64,000 nucleotides of DNA from Limnobacter sp. MED105 (GTDB lineage: Bacteria; Pseudomonadota; Gammaproteobacteria; Burkholderiales; Burkholderiaceae_B). The position numbers were made by a program, and so were the translations under genes. Under the pieces are notes generated by a model. It did no database searches, was not told the DNA's origin, and saw nothing but the letters and a program-made list of their open reading frames with translations. The stretch is from the NCBI RefSeq assembly GCF_000170915.1, contig NZ_ABCT01000004.1:124001-188000 (forward strand), given 5' to 3'. Numbering within the stretch: position 1 is the first letter of the stretch; each line of letters begins with the position of its first letter. This document shows, in pieces, positions 39,307 through 48,474 of the stretch.

Positions 39307-40230
39307 ATGGGTGCAGGACATTCACATGACGTGAAAGTTGAGGGATATGAAAAGCCATTGTGGATTGCTTTGATATTGACCGCCAGTTTCATGGTGGCCG
39401 AAGTTGTTGGGGGCATATTGACCAACAGCCTGGCCTTAATCTCTGATGCAGCGCACATGTTCACCGACTCGGCGGCATTGGCTATTTCCCTGCTGGCAAT
39501 CCAGATTGGTAAAAAAGCGGCGGATAAAAAACGTACATTTGGCTACCATCGCTTTGAAATCCTGGCGGCGGCTTTCAATGCCGTTCTGCTTTTTGGAGTG
39601 GCCATCTATATTCTTGTTGAAGCATTCCTGCGAATTTCGAATCCACCAGATATTCAATCCAACTTGATGCTGATGATCGCTTCCCTGGGCCTGCTTGTGA
39701 ATCTGATTGCCATGAAACTTCTAAGTCAGTCAAAAGATGACAGCTTGAACGTCAAAGGCGCCTACCTTGAAGTGTGGAGCGACATGCTGGGATCTGTGGG
39801 CGTGATCGTGGGCGCCTTGTTGATTCGATGGACAGGCTGGGGCTGGATTGATTCTGTGGTTGCGGTAGGCATTGGCCTATGGGTGCTGCCACGCGCCTGG
39901 GTCCTGTTGAAACAAAGCACACATATTTTGCTGGAGGGCACACCAGAGCATTTGAACATCGACGAGATCACGCAGGCACTATCAAGCCACTGGGGCGTAG
40001 ACAGCATTCATGATTTGCATGTGTGGTCCATTTCCAGTGGTAAATCTAGCTTGTCAGTTCATGTTGTATGCCAGCACCGGGAGGTGGATTGGACTGATTT
40101 GCTTCAACAAATTCGCGCCATGCTGGCGGTTCGGTTCGATTTGTATCACACCACGATTCAGCTTGAGGCTACACCGTGTAGCGATGCAAGTGGAGAACAC
40201 AGCTACACCGGAGAACCTGCGCGACCTTAA
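39307..40230 (+). CDS. czcD: CzcD-type cation diffusion facilitator
   Basis: A 307-residue CDF transporter with six membrane helices and a C-terminal cytoplasmic domain. The metal site residues lie in ALISDAAHMFTDSAAL (HxxxD) and YLEVWSDMLGSVGV (helix V); GYHRFEILAAAFNA follows helix II. It exports Zn, Co or Cd from the cytoplasm to the periplasm, feeding the CzcCBA pump. Unusually for the family the N-terminal His cluster is short (GAGHSHDV). Confidence 0.92.
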   Translation: MGAGHSHDVKVEGYEKPLWIALILTASFMVAEVVGGILTNSLALISDAAHMFTDSAALAISLLAIQIGKKAADKKRTFGYHRFEILAAAFNAVLLFGVAIYILVEAFLRISNPPDIQSNLMLMIASLGLLVNLIAMKLLSQSKDDSLNVKGAYLEVWSDMLGSVGVIVGALLIRWTGWGWIDSVVAVGIGLWVLPRAWVLLKQSTHILLEGTPEHLNIDEITQALSSHWGVDSIHDLHVWSISSGKSSLSVHVVCQHREVDWTDLLQQIRAMLAVRFDLYHTTIQLEATPCSDASGEHSYTGEPARP

Positions 40231-40300
40231 CCCTACTAATGTTCCCCTAAGTGTTGCTGAATATTATTCATGCACCGTGACACACCGAAGGGGAAACAAC

Positions 40301-41080
40301 ATGAACAACGGCAATAAACCCGGTATCGGGAAATTTTTACTGAACAAGGTGCCTGAAGTCACCTTGTTATTTTGGCTCGTCAAGATGATGTCGACGACCG
40401 TGGGTGAAACTGCGGCAGACTTTTTAAACTTCAATTTGAGCTTTGGATTAACGGCTACCTCAGTGGTGGTGGCCGTTCTCACTGCGATTGCTTTGGGCGT
40501 GCAACTTCGGACCAAACGTTACGCCCCCTCGGTATACTGGTTAAGCATTGTGCTGATCAGCGTACTGGGCACCTTGATCACCGATCACCTAACCGACAAC
40601 TTGGGTATGCCATTGATGGCTTCAACTGCCGCTTTCTCGCTGGCTCTTGCCCTCGTGTTTGCCTTGTGGCATCGCCGTGAAGGTACGCTGTCCATTCACC
40701 ACATTGATACACCTGCCAGAGAATGGTTTTACTGGCTCGCGATTCTGGTTACCTTTGCTTTGGGCACGGCTTCGGGCGACTGGTTCGCAGAGGGTTTGAA
40801 CTTGGGTTACGCCAATTCCACATTGGTGTTTGGTGCCTTGATTGCAATGATTGCAATTGCCCGTTTTCGATTCAAGATGAATGCGGTGTGGGCCTTCTGG
40901 CTTAGCTACATTCTTACGAGGCCATTGGGCGCATCCTTTGGCGATTGGTTATCGCAACCAGCCGACAATGGCGGGTTGGGCTTGGGCACCACACAAACAA
41001 GCCTTGTATTTTTAACCCTGATCGTGTGCAGTGTGACCTGTTTAGCGTATCAAAATAAAAAACTCATCCGTTCAAAGTAA
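40301..41080 (+). CDS. COG4705 membrane protein, copy 1
   Basis: A 259-residue protein with about eight hydrophobic segments and a repeated pattern: KVPEVTLLFWLVKMMSTTVG, EWFYWLAILVTFALGTASGD and FWLSYILTRPLGASFGDW each hold a conserved polar turn (TxGET/GTASGDW/ASFGDW). This is the COG4705 pattern. AAGGGGAAAC precedes the ATG at 40301, which is preferred over the long in-frame extension from 40010 overlapping czcD. A paralog lies at 47423-48196. Transport is possible, but no substrate is known. Confidence 0.8.
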   Translation: MNNGNKPGIGKFLLNKVPEVTLLFWLVKMMSTTVGETAADFLNFNLSFGLTATSVVVAVLTAIALGVQLRTKRYAPSVYWLSIVLISVLGTLITDHLTDNLGMPLMASTAAFSLALALVFALWHRREGTLSIHHIDTPAREWFYWLAILVTFALGTASGDWFAEGLNLGYANSTLVFGALIAMIAIARFRFKMNAVWAFWLSYILTRPLGASFGDWLSQPADNGGLGLGTTQTSLVFLTLIVCSVTCLAYQNKKLIRSK

Positions 41081-41183
41081 GCTGCGTAGCCTAATTCAGA
41101 GCTAAGTTTTCCTGCGCATGATGAAGCCATTCCGGTTGGTATTCAACTGGTTCATTGTTGTCACTCTTGAAAGGAACGAGACC

Positions 41184-42650
41184 ATGACTTCTTCATACTC
41201 AAACAGCAAACGCCCCTCACGCCTGATGTTGGCCTTGATTGCCGCAGGCATGTTGGGCGGGGCAAGTGCCAGCTACTTCAATGGCACCCCGGCAACGGCA
41301 GCTACACCCCTGCTAGATAAACAGGGACAAGCGCAAACTCAAAATACCACACTGCCCGACTTTGCCCAGATTGCACAGCGTTACGGCGACACGGTGGTGA
41401 ACATTAGTGTTCGGGGAATCAAGCAAAATGTAGCGCAAGCCGGTGTATCGCCAAACGATCCCATGTTCGACTTCTTCAAGCAGTTTCCCAATCCCAACGG
41501 TCCGGATAGCGGCCCAGTACCCACCTACGGGCAAGGCTCCGGATTCATTGTGTCCCCAGATGGTCTGATCCTGACCAACGCGCATGTGGTTCGGGATGCT
41601 TCCGAAGTGGTGGTCAAGCTGAACAACCGCAAGGAGTATGAAGCCAAGTTGTTGGGCAGCGACTCAAGAACCGACATTGCGGTATTGAAAATCGACGCCA
41701 AGAACCTGCCTAGTGCCCCATTGGGCAACCCGGATGCGCTTCAGGTCGGCGAATGGGTTCTGGCCATTGGATCCCCTTTCGGCTTCGAGAACAGCGTAAC
41801 AGCCGGCGTGGTCAGTGCCAAACGCCGTTCACTTCCCGAAGACAGCTTTGTACCATTCATCCAGACTGATGTAGCAGTGAATCCGGGGAACTCAGGCGGC
41901 CCGCTTTTCAATTCCAAAGGTGAAGTGGTTGGCATCAACGCGCAGATCTTCAGCCAAACCGGTGGCTACCAAGGTTTGTCTTTTGCCATACCAATCGATC
42001 TTGCCAACAAAATCAAGGCCGAGATTGTGGCCACGGGACAGGCAAGCCACGCCCGCTTGGGTGTTGCAGTTCAAGAGGTCAACCAGAGCCTTGCAGATTC
42101 TTTCAAACTGGACAAGCCCGAAGGTGCGCTGATTTCCAGCGTCGACCCAACAAGCCCGGCGGAACAAGCCGGCTTGCAGTCTGGCGACATTATTTTGCGG
42201 GCCGATGGTAAACCTATTGTGGCCTCCGGTGATTTGCCCGCCTTAATTGGTGCTGCCAAGCCCGGTCAGAAAATGACGCTTGAAATTTGGCGGCAAGGTG
42301 AAGTCCTGAAACGAACCGCTCAACTTGGTAATATCGAGAAAGATGTGGTGATAAGTGCCCAGAAAACAGATGCTGTTGGCGAAGGCCGCCTTGGCCTCGC
42401 ACTGCGGCCCTTGCAGCCCGATGAACAGCAGCAGGCTCAGGTGCAAAACGGCATGCTGATTGAGCAGGTGCGCGGTGCAGCAGCCATGGCAGGCGTACAG
42501 CGGGGCGACGTGCTGATCGGGATCAACGGGGTTCGTGTAAACAACATTGAGCAGGTTCAAGACACGATGAAACAGGCCAAAAAATCAGTGGCTCTGCTGG
42601 TTCAGCGCAATGGACGAAAAATTTTCCTGCCTGTGAGGATTATTGGTTGA
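41184..42650 (+). CDS. DegP/HtrA-family periplasmic serine protease
   Basis: A 488-residue Do-like protease. A signal segment (LMLALIAAGMLGGASAS) is followed by the catalytic triad: His in LTNAHVV near 131, Asp in SRTDIAVL near 162, Ser in NPGNSGGPLF near 235. Two PDZ domains follow (about 260-370 and 390-488). It degrades or refolds misfolded envelope proteins. AAAGGAACGAG precedes the ATG at 41184; an in-frame ATG further up lacks a good site. Its neighbourhood with metal and envelope genes suggests an envelope stress role. Confidence 0.92.
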   Translation: MTSSYSNSKRPSRLMLALIAAGMLGGASASYFNGTPATAATPLLDKQGQAQTQNTTLPDFAQIAQRYGDTVVNISVRGIKQNVAQAGVSPNDPMFDFFKQFPNPNGPDSGPVPTYGQGSGFIVSPDGLILTNAHVVRDASEVVVKLNNRKEYEAKLLGSDSRTDIAVLKIDAKNLPSAPLGNPDALQVGEWVLAIGSPFGFENSVTAGVVSAKRRSLPEDSFVPFIQTDVAVNPGNSGGPLFNSKGEVVGINAQIFSQTGGYQGLSFAIPIDLANKIKAEIVATGQASHARLGVAVQEVNQSLADSFKLDKPEGALISSVDPTSPAEQAGLQSGDIILRADGKPIVASGDLPALIGAAKPGQKMTLEIWRQGEVLKRTAQLGNIEKDVVISAQKTDAVGEGRLGLALRPLQPDEQQQAQVQNGMLIEQVRGAAAMAGVQRGDVLIGINGVRVNNIEQVQDTMKQAKKSVALLVQRNGRKIFLPVRIIG

Positions 42651-42661
42651 TTAAAACAGGA

Positions 42662-43987
42662 TCAGGACTTGGGGTGTTTGCTGAAATACACCTTCACCAC
42701 AAGTCCTGTTGAAAATCTGCTTGAGTCCAGCAATTCAATTTTTCCCCCCAACCCGTCCACTAAGCCTTTCACAATCGCAAGGCCCAAGCCCGAACCGGTT
42801 TGCTCAAGACCGGATACTCGGAAGAATGGGTCGAACACCCGCTGGCGATCCGCCTGCGCAATGCCGGACCCATTGTCTTCTACGGTGAAAACCACCCAGT
42901 CCGGTTCGTGATGAATTCCCAGATCAACCATGCCGCCTGTTCTGCCATACCGAATAGCGTTGTCCACAAGGTTACGAACAATCAGCAGCACTTCCGTTTC
43001 TTCCGCATGCACAAGGGCATCTTGTGTGTCCTCGTCCATGCCCAAATCGACACCCTTGGCCTGGGCCAAAGGCATAGCGTCCTCTAGCACATGGGTGCAC
43101 ACTCCGAGCAAGGAAATAGGGCCACGCTCCACAACCGGGTTGCTCTGTGCCCGGGCCATGCTGAGCAACTGGCCCAACAGGCGCCTGCTTCGCTCAATGC
43201 CCTTTTGCAAACGGACGGCTCGCTCACGCGCTTCGGGATTCAAATCGCAGGCACTCAAACGCTCGGCCTGCAATGACAGCGCCGCGATGGGCGAACGCAA
43301 TTCATGCGCTGCATCGGCCAGGAACCGCTGCTGGTTTTGTACTGACTGTGCAACCCGCACAAACAGCCGATTGATGGCATGAACAAAAGGCTGAATTTCC
43401 CGTGGCAAGTTTTCTTCCGGCACCGCGTGCAACTCCAGATCCCCACGAGAATCGATCTCTTGGGCCAACACACCAATTGGCAGGAATATTTTTCGCACCA
43501 GCCAGGTCACCACCAAAAGAAGAATGGGTACCAAAATCAGCAATGGCAACAGCGTGCGAATCGCGCTGTCATTTGCAATTTCATCGCGTAACTCCGTTTT
43601 CTGGAGAATGGCGATTCGCGCAGTGTCTGGCAAGGTTCTAATGAACGCGCGATATTTTTTTCCCGATTGATCAAGCGTGTGCAAACCATCCACTAAGCCA
43701 AACAAAACCGGATCTGAAAACGGATTCAGGTTGAGGATGAGCAGGTCAGAATCTGTATCACTTCCGCGGTTGCCATTCACCAGAATAATTTCATCTGCTG
43801 AGGGAACGTGATCAATCAGCGAAGCAGTCTGCCTAAGACTTTCGTCTTGCAGTTCATGGGCTTCATCAAATGCAAACAAGAATGATAACGCCCCGGTAAC
43901 CACTGCCACCAGCAGAATGGCCGCCGACAGGTACACCGACAACCAGAATTGAATTGACCTGTTTAATTGCTTTTTTGAACCATCCAA
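42662..43987 (-). CDS. QseC/PmrB-like sensor histidine kinase
   Basis: A 441-residue inner-membrane kinase: N-terminal helix (WLSVYLSAAILLVAVVTGAL), a periplasmic sensor region of about 110 residues, a second helix (LLPLLILVPILLLVVTWLV), HAMP-like linker, phosphoacceptor box DAAHELRSPIAALSLQ, and ATPase motifs RNLVDNAIRYG, VEDNGSGI, FDPFFRV and GSGLGLAIVKGLV. It overlaps the response regulator gene by 25 bp. Similar to the QseC, PmrB and TctE kinases; the signal is unknown. Confidence 0.87.
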   Translation of the reverse strand: MDGSKKQLNRSIQFWLSVYLSAAILLVAVVTGALSFLFAFDEAHELQDESLRQTASLIDHVPSADEIILVNGNRGSDTDSDLLILNLNPFSDPVLFGLVDGLHTLDQSGKKYRAFIRTLPDTARIAILQKTELRDEIANDSAIRTLLPLLILVPILLLVVTWLVRKIFLPIGVLAQEIDSRGDLELHAVPEENLPREIQPFVHAINRLFVRVAQSVQNQQRFLADAAHELRSPIAALSLQAERLSACDLNPEARERAVRLQKGIERSRRLLGQLLSMARAQSNPVVERGPISLLGVCTHVLEDAMPLAQAKGVDLGMDEDTQDALVHAEETEVLLIVRNLVDNAIRYGRTGGMVDLGIHHEPDWVVFTVEDNGSGIAQADRQRVFDPFFRVSGLEQTGSGLGLAIVKGLVDGLGGKIELLDSSRFSTGLVVKVYFSKHPKS

Positions 43988-44628
43988 CCCACACCCCTCA
44001 CATTCTTGATTGAATCGGCACCCAGTTTTTTGCGCAAGGCATGAATCAAAAACTCGATGGCATTGCTTTCCACTTCTTCACCCCAACCATACACGCGGTC
44101 TTCAAGATCAGCTCGGGACAGTATGGCACCCGGGCGAATCAGCAATGCGTGCAACAAGGCATATTCCCGATTACTCAGTTGCACCGGCTCGAGGTCAACC
44201 CGCCAGGCCTGTCGGGTTGAGGGATCCAGATTCAATATCCCATTGCCCAACACTGGCGCAGCGCCGCCCGACTTGCGGCGCACAACTGCACGGATTCTGG
44301 CAAACAGTTCGGCCATTTCAAAGGGCTTTAAAAGGTAATCGTCTGCGCCATGATCCAGGCCCTGAATGCGGTCAGACAACTGGTCGCGGGCAGATACAAT
44401 CAGCGCAGGAATTGGATTGTTGCTGGCTCGAATGGCTTTCAGCACATCCATACCATCGCGCTGCGGCAAACCAAGATCCAACAACAACAAGTCATAGTGC
44501 TGGGTTTTCAGGGCACTGAGTGCGGTTTCACCATTCTTGACCCAATCCACGGCGTAGGAAGCATCTTTTAATGCATCCTGCACTTCTTCTCCAATCATGG
44601 GATCGTCTTCAACCAGTAGCACGCGCAT
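43963..44628 (-). CDS. QseB/PmrA-like OmpR-family response regulator
   Basis: A 221-residue regulator. Receiver motifs VLLVEDDPMIGEEV, LLLDLGLPQRDG (phosphorylated Asp), IVSARDQLSDR and LLKPFEMAEL are followed by a winged-helix output domain (LSNREYALLHALLIRPG, NAIEFLIHALRKKLG). The start overlaps the MFS gene's 3' end by 20 bp. Genes for PAP2 and EptA-like lipid A enzymes lie nearby, so PmrA-type control of envelope modification is possible but not shown. Confidence 0.88.
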   Translation of the reverse strand: MRVLLVEDDPMIGEEVQDALKDASYAVDWVKNGETALSALKTQHYDLLLLDLGLPQRDGMDVLKAIRASNNPIPALIVSARDQLSDRIQGLDHGADDYLLKPFEMAELFARIRAVVRRKSGGAAPVLGNGILNLDPSTRQAWRVDLEPVQLSNREYALLHALLIRPGAILSRADLEDRVYGWGEEVESNAIEFLIHALRKKLGADSIKNVRGVGWMVQKSN

Positions 44629-45811
44629 TGGAGTTTTCCTTGTTCATAACAATCAACACCATGGCAGCAGCGGCAAAAAAAGCCCCTGCATAAAACGGGA
44701 ACGCTGCACCCCAGCTGTCCCAAAGCCAGCCCGCCAACACACTGGCGACCAATGTAGTTAGTCCGCCGACAAGACTAAAGACTCCAAATGCCGTGCCTCT
44801 TAAACCCGCTGGTGCGGTTGCTGCAACCATGGTGGAAAGCAGCCCCTGGGTAATACCCATGTGCAGGCCCCACAACAGAATACCGGGCAACAAGGCCTGC
44901 CAGGATTCACCCAAGGCCAAAAACAAGTCAGCTACAACCAATGCTGCCAAGCCTAGAAACAGCAACCTGGTATGTGAGATTCGATCTGAAAGTTTTCCAA
45001 ATGGATACGCTGACAAAGCAAAAACCAAATTCATGACAATCAACACAAGCGGAGCCCATGTCACAGACAAGCCAGCTTGTTGAACACGCAACACGAGAAA
45101 TGCCTCGCTGAACCTGGCCAGCGCAAAAGCGCCGCCAATGCCGACAACCCACCAATAGTCCCGCCCCAGACTTCGAAACGTGCGCCAATTGATGGGGGCT
45201 CTCGCACCTCTTTCACTTGCTTTCTCGGGCTCTGCCACACCAAAGTACAGCAAGGCCACAGCAAGCACAGCCGGAATAACCGCCACCCAGAACACGGCCC
45301 GGAAATCATTGGCCCACAACAGCATCAACCCAACGGCCAGCAAGGGGCCAGAAAATGCGCCCACAGTATCCAGTGATTGCCTTAAGCCATATGCGGCCCC
45401 GCGTGCTTCGGGGCGGACCAAGTCAGCGACCAGTGCATCTCGAGGCGCACCGCGAATGCCTTTGCCTACCCGGTCAACAAAGCGAGCCCCAAACACCATT
45501 CCGGTGCTGCCCGCCATTGCAAAAAAAGGTTTGCTGATGGCACCAAGGCCATATCCAAATACAGCCAAAGCCTTGCGTTTCCCCAAATAATCGCTCAATG
45601 CACCTGAAAACACTTTGACCACCATGGTGGTCGATTCGGCCACACCTTCAATCACGCCGACCAACAAGGCGCTGGCCCCCATCACGGTTACCAAATAGAC
45701 CGGTAACAGGCTATGAATCATTTCCGAAGAAATATCCATCAACAAGCTGACAAAACCCAATACCCAAACGCCGCGAGGAATGACTGAAGTGGTGGCCGAA
45801 TTGAATTGCAT
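44609..45811 (-). CDS. MFS transporter
   Basis: A 400-residue major facilitator protein with about 12 membrane helices. The loop 2-3 motif GALSDYLGKRKALAV and RVGKGIRGAPRDALVADL are typical of MFS drug/metabolite exporters of the YxaM-like type. It reads toward the response regulator gene and overlaps it by 20 bp. Substrate unknown. Confidence 0.85.
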   Translation of the reverse strand: MQFNSATTSVIPRGVWVLGFVSLLMDISSEMIHSLLPVYLVTVMGASALLVGVIEGVAESTTMVVKVFSGALSDYLGKRKALAVFGYGLGAISKPFFAMAGSTGMVFGARFVDRVGKGIRGAPRDALVADLVRPEARGAAYGLRQSLDTVGAFSGPLLAVGLMLLWANDFRAVFWVAVIPAVLAVALLYFGVAEPEKASERGARAPINWRTFRSLGRDYWWVVGIGGAFALARFSEAFLVLRVQQAGLSVTWAPLVLIVMNLVFALSAYPFGKLSDRISHTRLLFLGLAALVVADLFLALGESWQALLPGILLWGLHMGITQGLLSTMVAATAPAGLRGTAFGVFSLVGGLTTLVASVLAGWLWDSWGAAFPFYAGAFFAAAAMVLIVMNKENSNARATG

Positions 45812-45904
45812 AGATCACGTTTGTTTGTGTTCCGGAAGGTGCCAATATGCCATGGCTTGCAAAGCGCCGGGCATGGTTTTGTTGCCATACCCGACTATTG
45901 CACA

Positions 45905-46246
45905 TCAATCGTCGTCATCCTCGCCATCGGCCTGATCCAGTTTCGATGACAAAACCTTGGCGCTGGCAGCATCCACTTTAACGTCGTACACCTTGTGGTC
46001 TGCGGTAACCACTTCGACATCATAAACCGGACCGCCCGAGGTCTGTTGCTCAAGCTCCACCTGAACAGCTTTACCCCCTGCATGCTGTTCCGCTGCCGCA
46101 ATGGCCTGAATCAATGTAACCTTTGCTTTTGAAAACAAAGCCACTGCATCGTTCGGTGGTGGTTCCTTGCTGGCGTATGCAAGGCTTCCCCCGGCAATCG
46201 CGCTTGCGGTTACAATCAGGGCGGTAAATAATTTTCTCTGTTTCAT
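45905..46246 (-). CDS. PepSY domain periplasmic protein
   Basis: A 113-residue exported protein (signal LFTALIVTASAIAGGSLAYA) with one PepSY domain: VTLIQAIAAAEQHAGGKAV, VYDVEVVTADHKVYDVKVDA and a final acidic GEDDDD tail. PepSY proteins are often found with two-component systems and may bind peptides or modulate proteases. GGAG precedes the ATG at 46246. It lies upstream of the MFS-regulator-kinase genes and is probably cotranscribed or coregulated. Confidence 0.85.
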   Translation of the reverse strand: MKQRKLFTALIVTASAIAGGSLAYASKEPPPNDAVALFSKAKVTLIQAIAAAEQHAGGKAVQVELEQQTSGGPVYDVEVVTADHKVYDVKVDAASAKVLSSKLDQADGEDDDD

Positions 46247-46348
46247 GATTTCACTCCGTGGTTGAAAGTCAATCAAGCGGGTTTGCTTGCGACAGTTCCC
46301 ACTTTGCCCATGCAAACTTAGCGCAACATTAGTTCATTCATCCAAAAC

Positions 46349-47392
46349 ATGACACCCTCGAACTTTTCACAATCCGCCCACGAGTTTTCATTAAGCAGGG
46401 TACTGATCGTTGTTGTATGGATTTGTGCCGCATGGTTCTCAGTGCTTGCGTTGCACCTTACACCGGCCGTTTTCGCGATCTTGATCACTTATGGGGCCAC
46501 TACACGTTTGGCACATCGCCTGAAAGCTTGGCTGCCAGCGCTTCGTCACGTTGAGGCAATCGCTTTGTTGCTGGTTTTGTCAGCCATTGCTCTGGGTTTG
46601 GGTGCCTCACTGGAATATCTGCTGGAATCGGGTTCAGCCAACGTGGGCGTGCCTGCGGTGCTTGAACGTTTGTCTAAGGTACTTGATGAGTTGCGCCTTG
46701 CCCTGCCTGCCGCCTTGTCGGCTCATGTGCCCGCTTCAATTGACGGGGTTCGTGCCGCAGCGGCTGCCTGGCTTCAAAATCATGCGAGTCAGCTTCAAAC
46801 CTGGGGAGGGCACACTCTTCGCGGTGTGGGCTATGTACTCGCAGGCACCGTGATTGGGGCCTTGTTAAGCATTCAACTGAACCGATCAACCGGTAAGGTG
46901 AGCAGCAAACACCTGCCACGCTTGCTTCGCCTGCGCTTTGACGAACTGATTGAAAGTTTCACTCACATTGTGTTTGCACAATTCAAAATATCCGCAATCA
47001 ACACTTTGGCCACTGCCATTTTCCTGCTGGGTGTGCTGCCCGCTTTGGGTACACCCATCCCCTTGGCAGGTACTTTGGTCAGCATCACATTTGTGGCGGG
47101 CATGATTCCGATTGTGGGTAATCTGGTGTCAAACACAATCATTGTTGCAATCGCCTTGAGCCAATCATTGACCATGGCAATTTTGGCGTTCATATGGCTG
47201 GTGGCGATTCACAAGGTTGAGTATTTTTTGAATGCGCACATCATTGGTTCAAGTATCCGTTCCAAAGCTTGGGAACTGTTGCTGGCCATGCTAGTAATGG
47301 AAGCACTGTTCGGGTTGGCTGGCCTAGTTACTGCACCCGTGCTGTATGCACAAATCAAGCACGGTTTGTACAGCCAGGGCTGGCTGGATTAA
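46349..47392 (+). CDS. AI-2E family / PerM-like permease
   Basis: A 347-residue membrane protein with about eight helices. The family signature is in the C-terminal half: FAQFKISAINTLATAIFLLG, PIPLAGTLVSITFVAG, IPIVGNLVSNTIIVAIALS and KVEYFLNAHIIGSSI. The AI-2E (PF01594) family includes TqsA and Na+/H+-antiporter-like members; its substrate here is unknown. Confidence 0.86.
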   Translation: MTPSNFSQSAHEFSLSRVLIVVVWICAAWFSVLALHLTPAVFAILITYGATTRLAHRLKAWLPALRHVEAIALLLVLSAIALGLGASLEYLLESGSANVGVPAVLERLSKVLDELRLALPAALSAHVPASIDGVRAAAAAWLQNHASQLQTWGGHTLRGVGYVLAGTVIGALLSIQLNRSTGKVSSKHLPRLLRLRFDELIESFTHIVFAQFKISAINTLATAIFLLGVLPALGTPIPLAGTLVSITFVAGMIPIVGNLVSNTIIVAIALSQSLTMAILAFIWLVAIHKVEYFLNAHIIGSSIRSKAWELLLAMLVMEALFGLAGLVTAPVLYAQIKHGLYSQGWLD

Positions 47393-47422
47393 GCCTCAAT
47401 GCCAGCCCGGCACAGTTTAAGG

Positions 47423-48196
47423 TTAATGCGCTTTTGAGCTCGCTTTCTGCTTGAAAGCCAACAGGCACACCACAATAAAACCCAGCAACACGGCCGATGC
47501 GGTGTACCGGCTTAGCGCAAGACCACCCATGTCAACCGGCTTGTCAAGGTAATCGCCCACCACAGCGCCAAGGGGTCGGGTTAGCACGAAGGCAAGCCAG
47601 AACAGGGTTGTTCTGGAAACACTAGTGAAGAAATACGCACCGACGACAAGCAGCAAAAGTCCACTGAACACCATTGCACCCCCGGTATACCCCAGGCCGG
47701 CAGTATCGGCGGTCCAATCGCCCAGCGCTGTGCCCAGTGTTTGCGAGAACATTATGGTGATCCAGTAAAACATTTCTGCTTTTGGGGTGTTCACCGAACT
47801 AACAGACACCGTACCCATGGTTCGATACCAGGCAAACAGGGACACGATCAGTAAGGTGGACAAAATTGCGGTTCCACCCGCATAACCTACCCCCAAGGAC
47901 CTGTCCGCAAAATCCGCAAGTGTGGTGCCCACCGTGGTGGTGGCAATAATGGTGGTCCAATACAGAAATGGGTGAAATCGATCCGCCTTGATTTGTGCAG
48001 CGACCGCGATGAAGAAAACTACCGCGAAAATTACTGTGCCCATCAAGTAGCCCAAATTCATGGACATCGACACAGCATCGCCCCCTGTTTCACCCAGTGT
48101 GGTGGCTGCAATCTTGATTACCCAGAACAGCAAAGTCACTTCAGGTACTTTGCTCAAAGCCGCTCTGGCGGTTTCCTTCAAGTCGTGGTTTTGCAT
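47423..48196 (-). CDS. COG4705 membrane protein, copy 2
   Basis: A 257-residue paralog of the product at 40301. The same motifs recur: KVPEVTLLFWVIKIAATTLG, WITIMFSQTLGTALGDWTAD and LAFVLTRPLGAVVGDYLDKP. GGAG precedes the ATG at 48196. The gene is divergent from a manganese riboswitch and UPF0016 gene. Metal-related transport is possible given both neighbourhoods. Confidence 0.8.
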   Translation of the reverse strand: MQNHDLKETARAALSKVPEVTLLFWVIKIAATTLGETGGDAVSMSMNLGYLMGTVIFAVVFFIAVAAQIKADRFHPFLYWTTIIATTTVGTTLADFADRSLGVGYAGGTAILSTLLIVSLFAWYRTMGTVSVSSVNTPKAEMFYWITIMFSQTLGTALGDWTADTAGLGYTGGAMVFSGLLLLVVGAYFFTSVSRTTLFWLAFVLTRPLGAVVGDYLDKPVDMGGLALSRYTASAVLLGFIVVCLLAFKQKASSKAH

Positions 48197-48302
48197 GCCG
48201 GTGTTCTCCAATCGATTAAATGATGGTGGACTGTTCGCTTATTTCGATTCGCCTGAAATTCACAGAATTTGGAAGTTTTTACGATTCCGGTTAACATACC
48301 AT

Positions 48303-48440
48303 CACTCATTGGGGAGTAGCCTCCTTTTCTCGAAAAGGGCTTGCATCAACATACTTGGCCCAAAAGCCATGGTGCAAGCGGTTTCCACACTTGGCAAGAC
48401 CTTTGACTGCATTTCCACCGCTTCGGCCTGGGTGGAATGT
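48303..48440 (+). promoter_or_regulatory. yybP-ykoY (Mn2+) riboswitch
   Basis: The leader of the UPF0016 gene contains the conserved blocks of the yybP-ykoY aptamer in order: GGGGAGTAGCC at 48311-48321, a small hairpin with a TCGAAA loop, TCAACATACT around 48347, and GGCAAGACCTTTG around 48393. These are the strands that form the Mn2+-binding loops L1 and L3. A further hairpin (about 48410-48440) leads into the ribosome binding site region and could be the expression platform. Mn2+ binding should turn expression on. Confidence 0.88.
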
Positions 48441-48474
48441 GGTCATTTGGTTCTCAAGGCCGTGGAATTTTGTA

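Noticed and set aside
48355-48474. 40-codon N-terminal extension of the UPF0016 protein
   Set aside because: It would translate the riboswitch aptamer; the family starts at the ATG at 48475.
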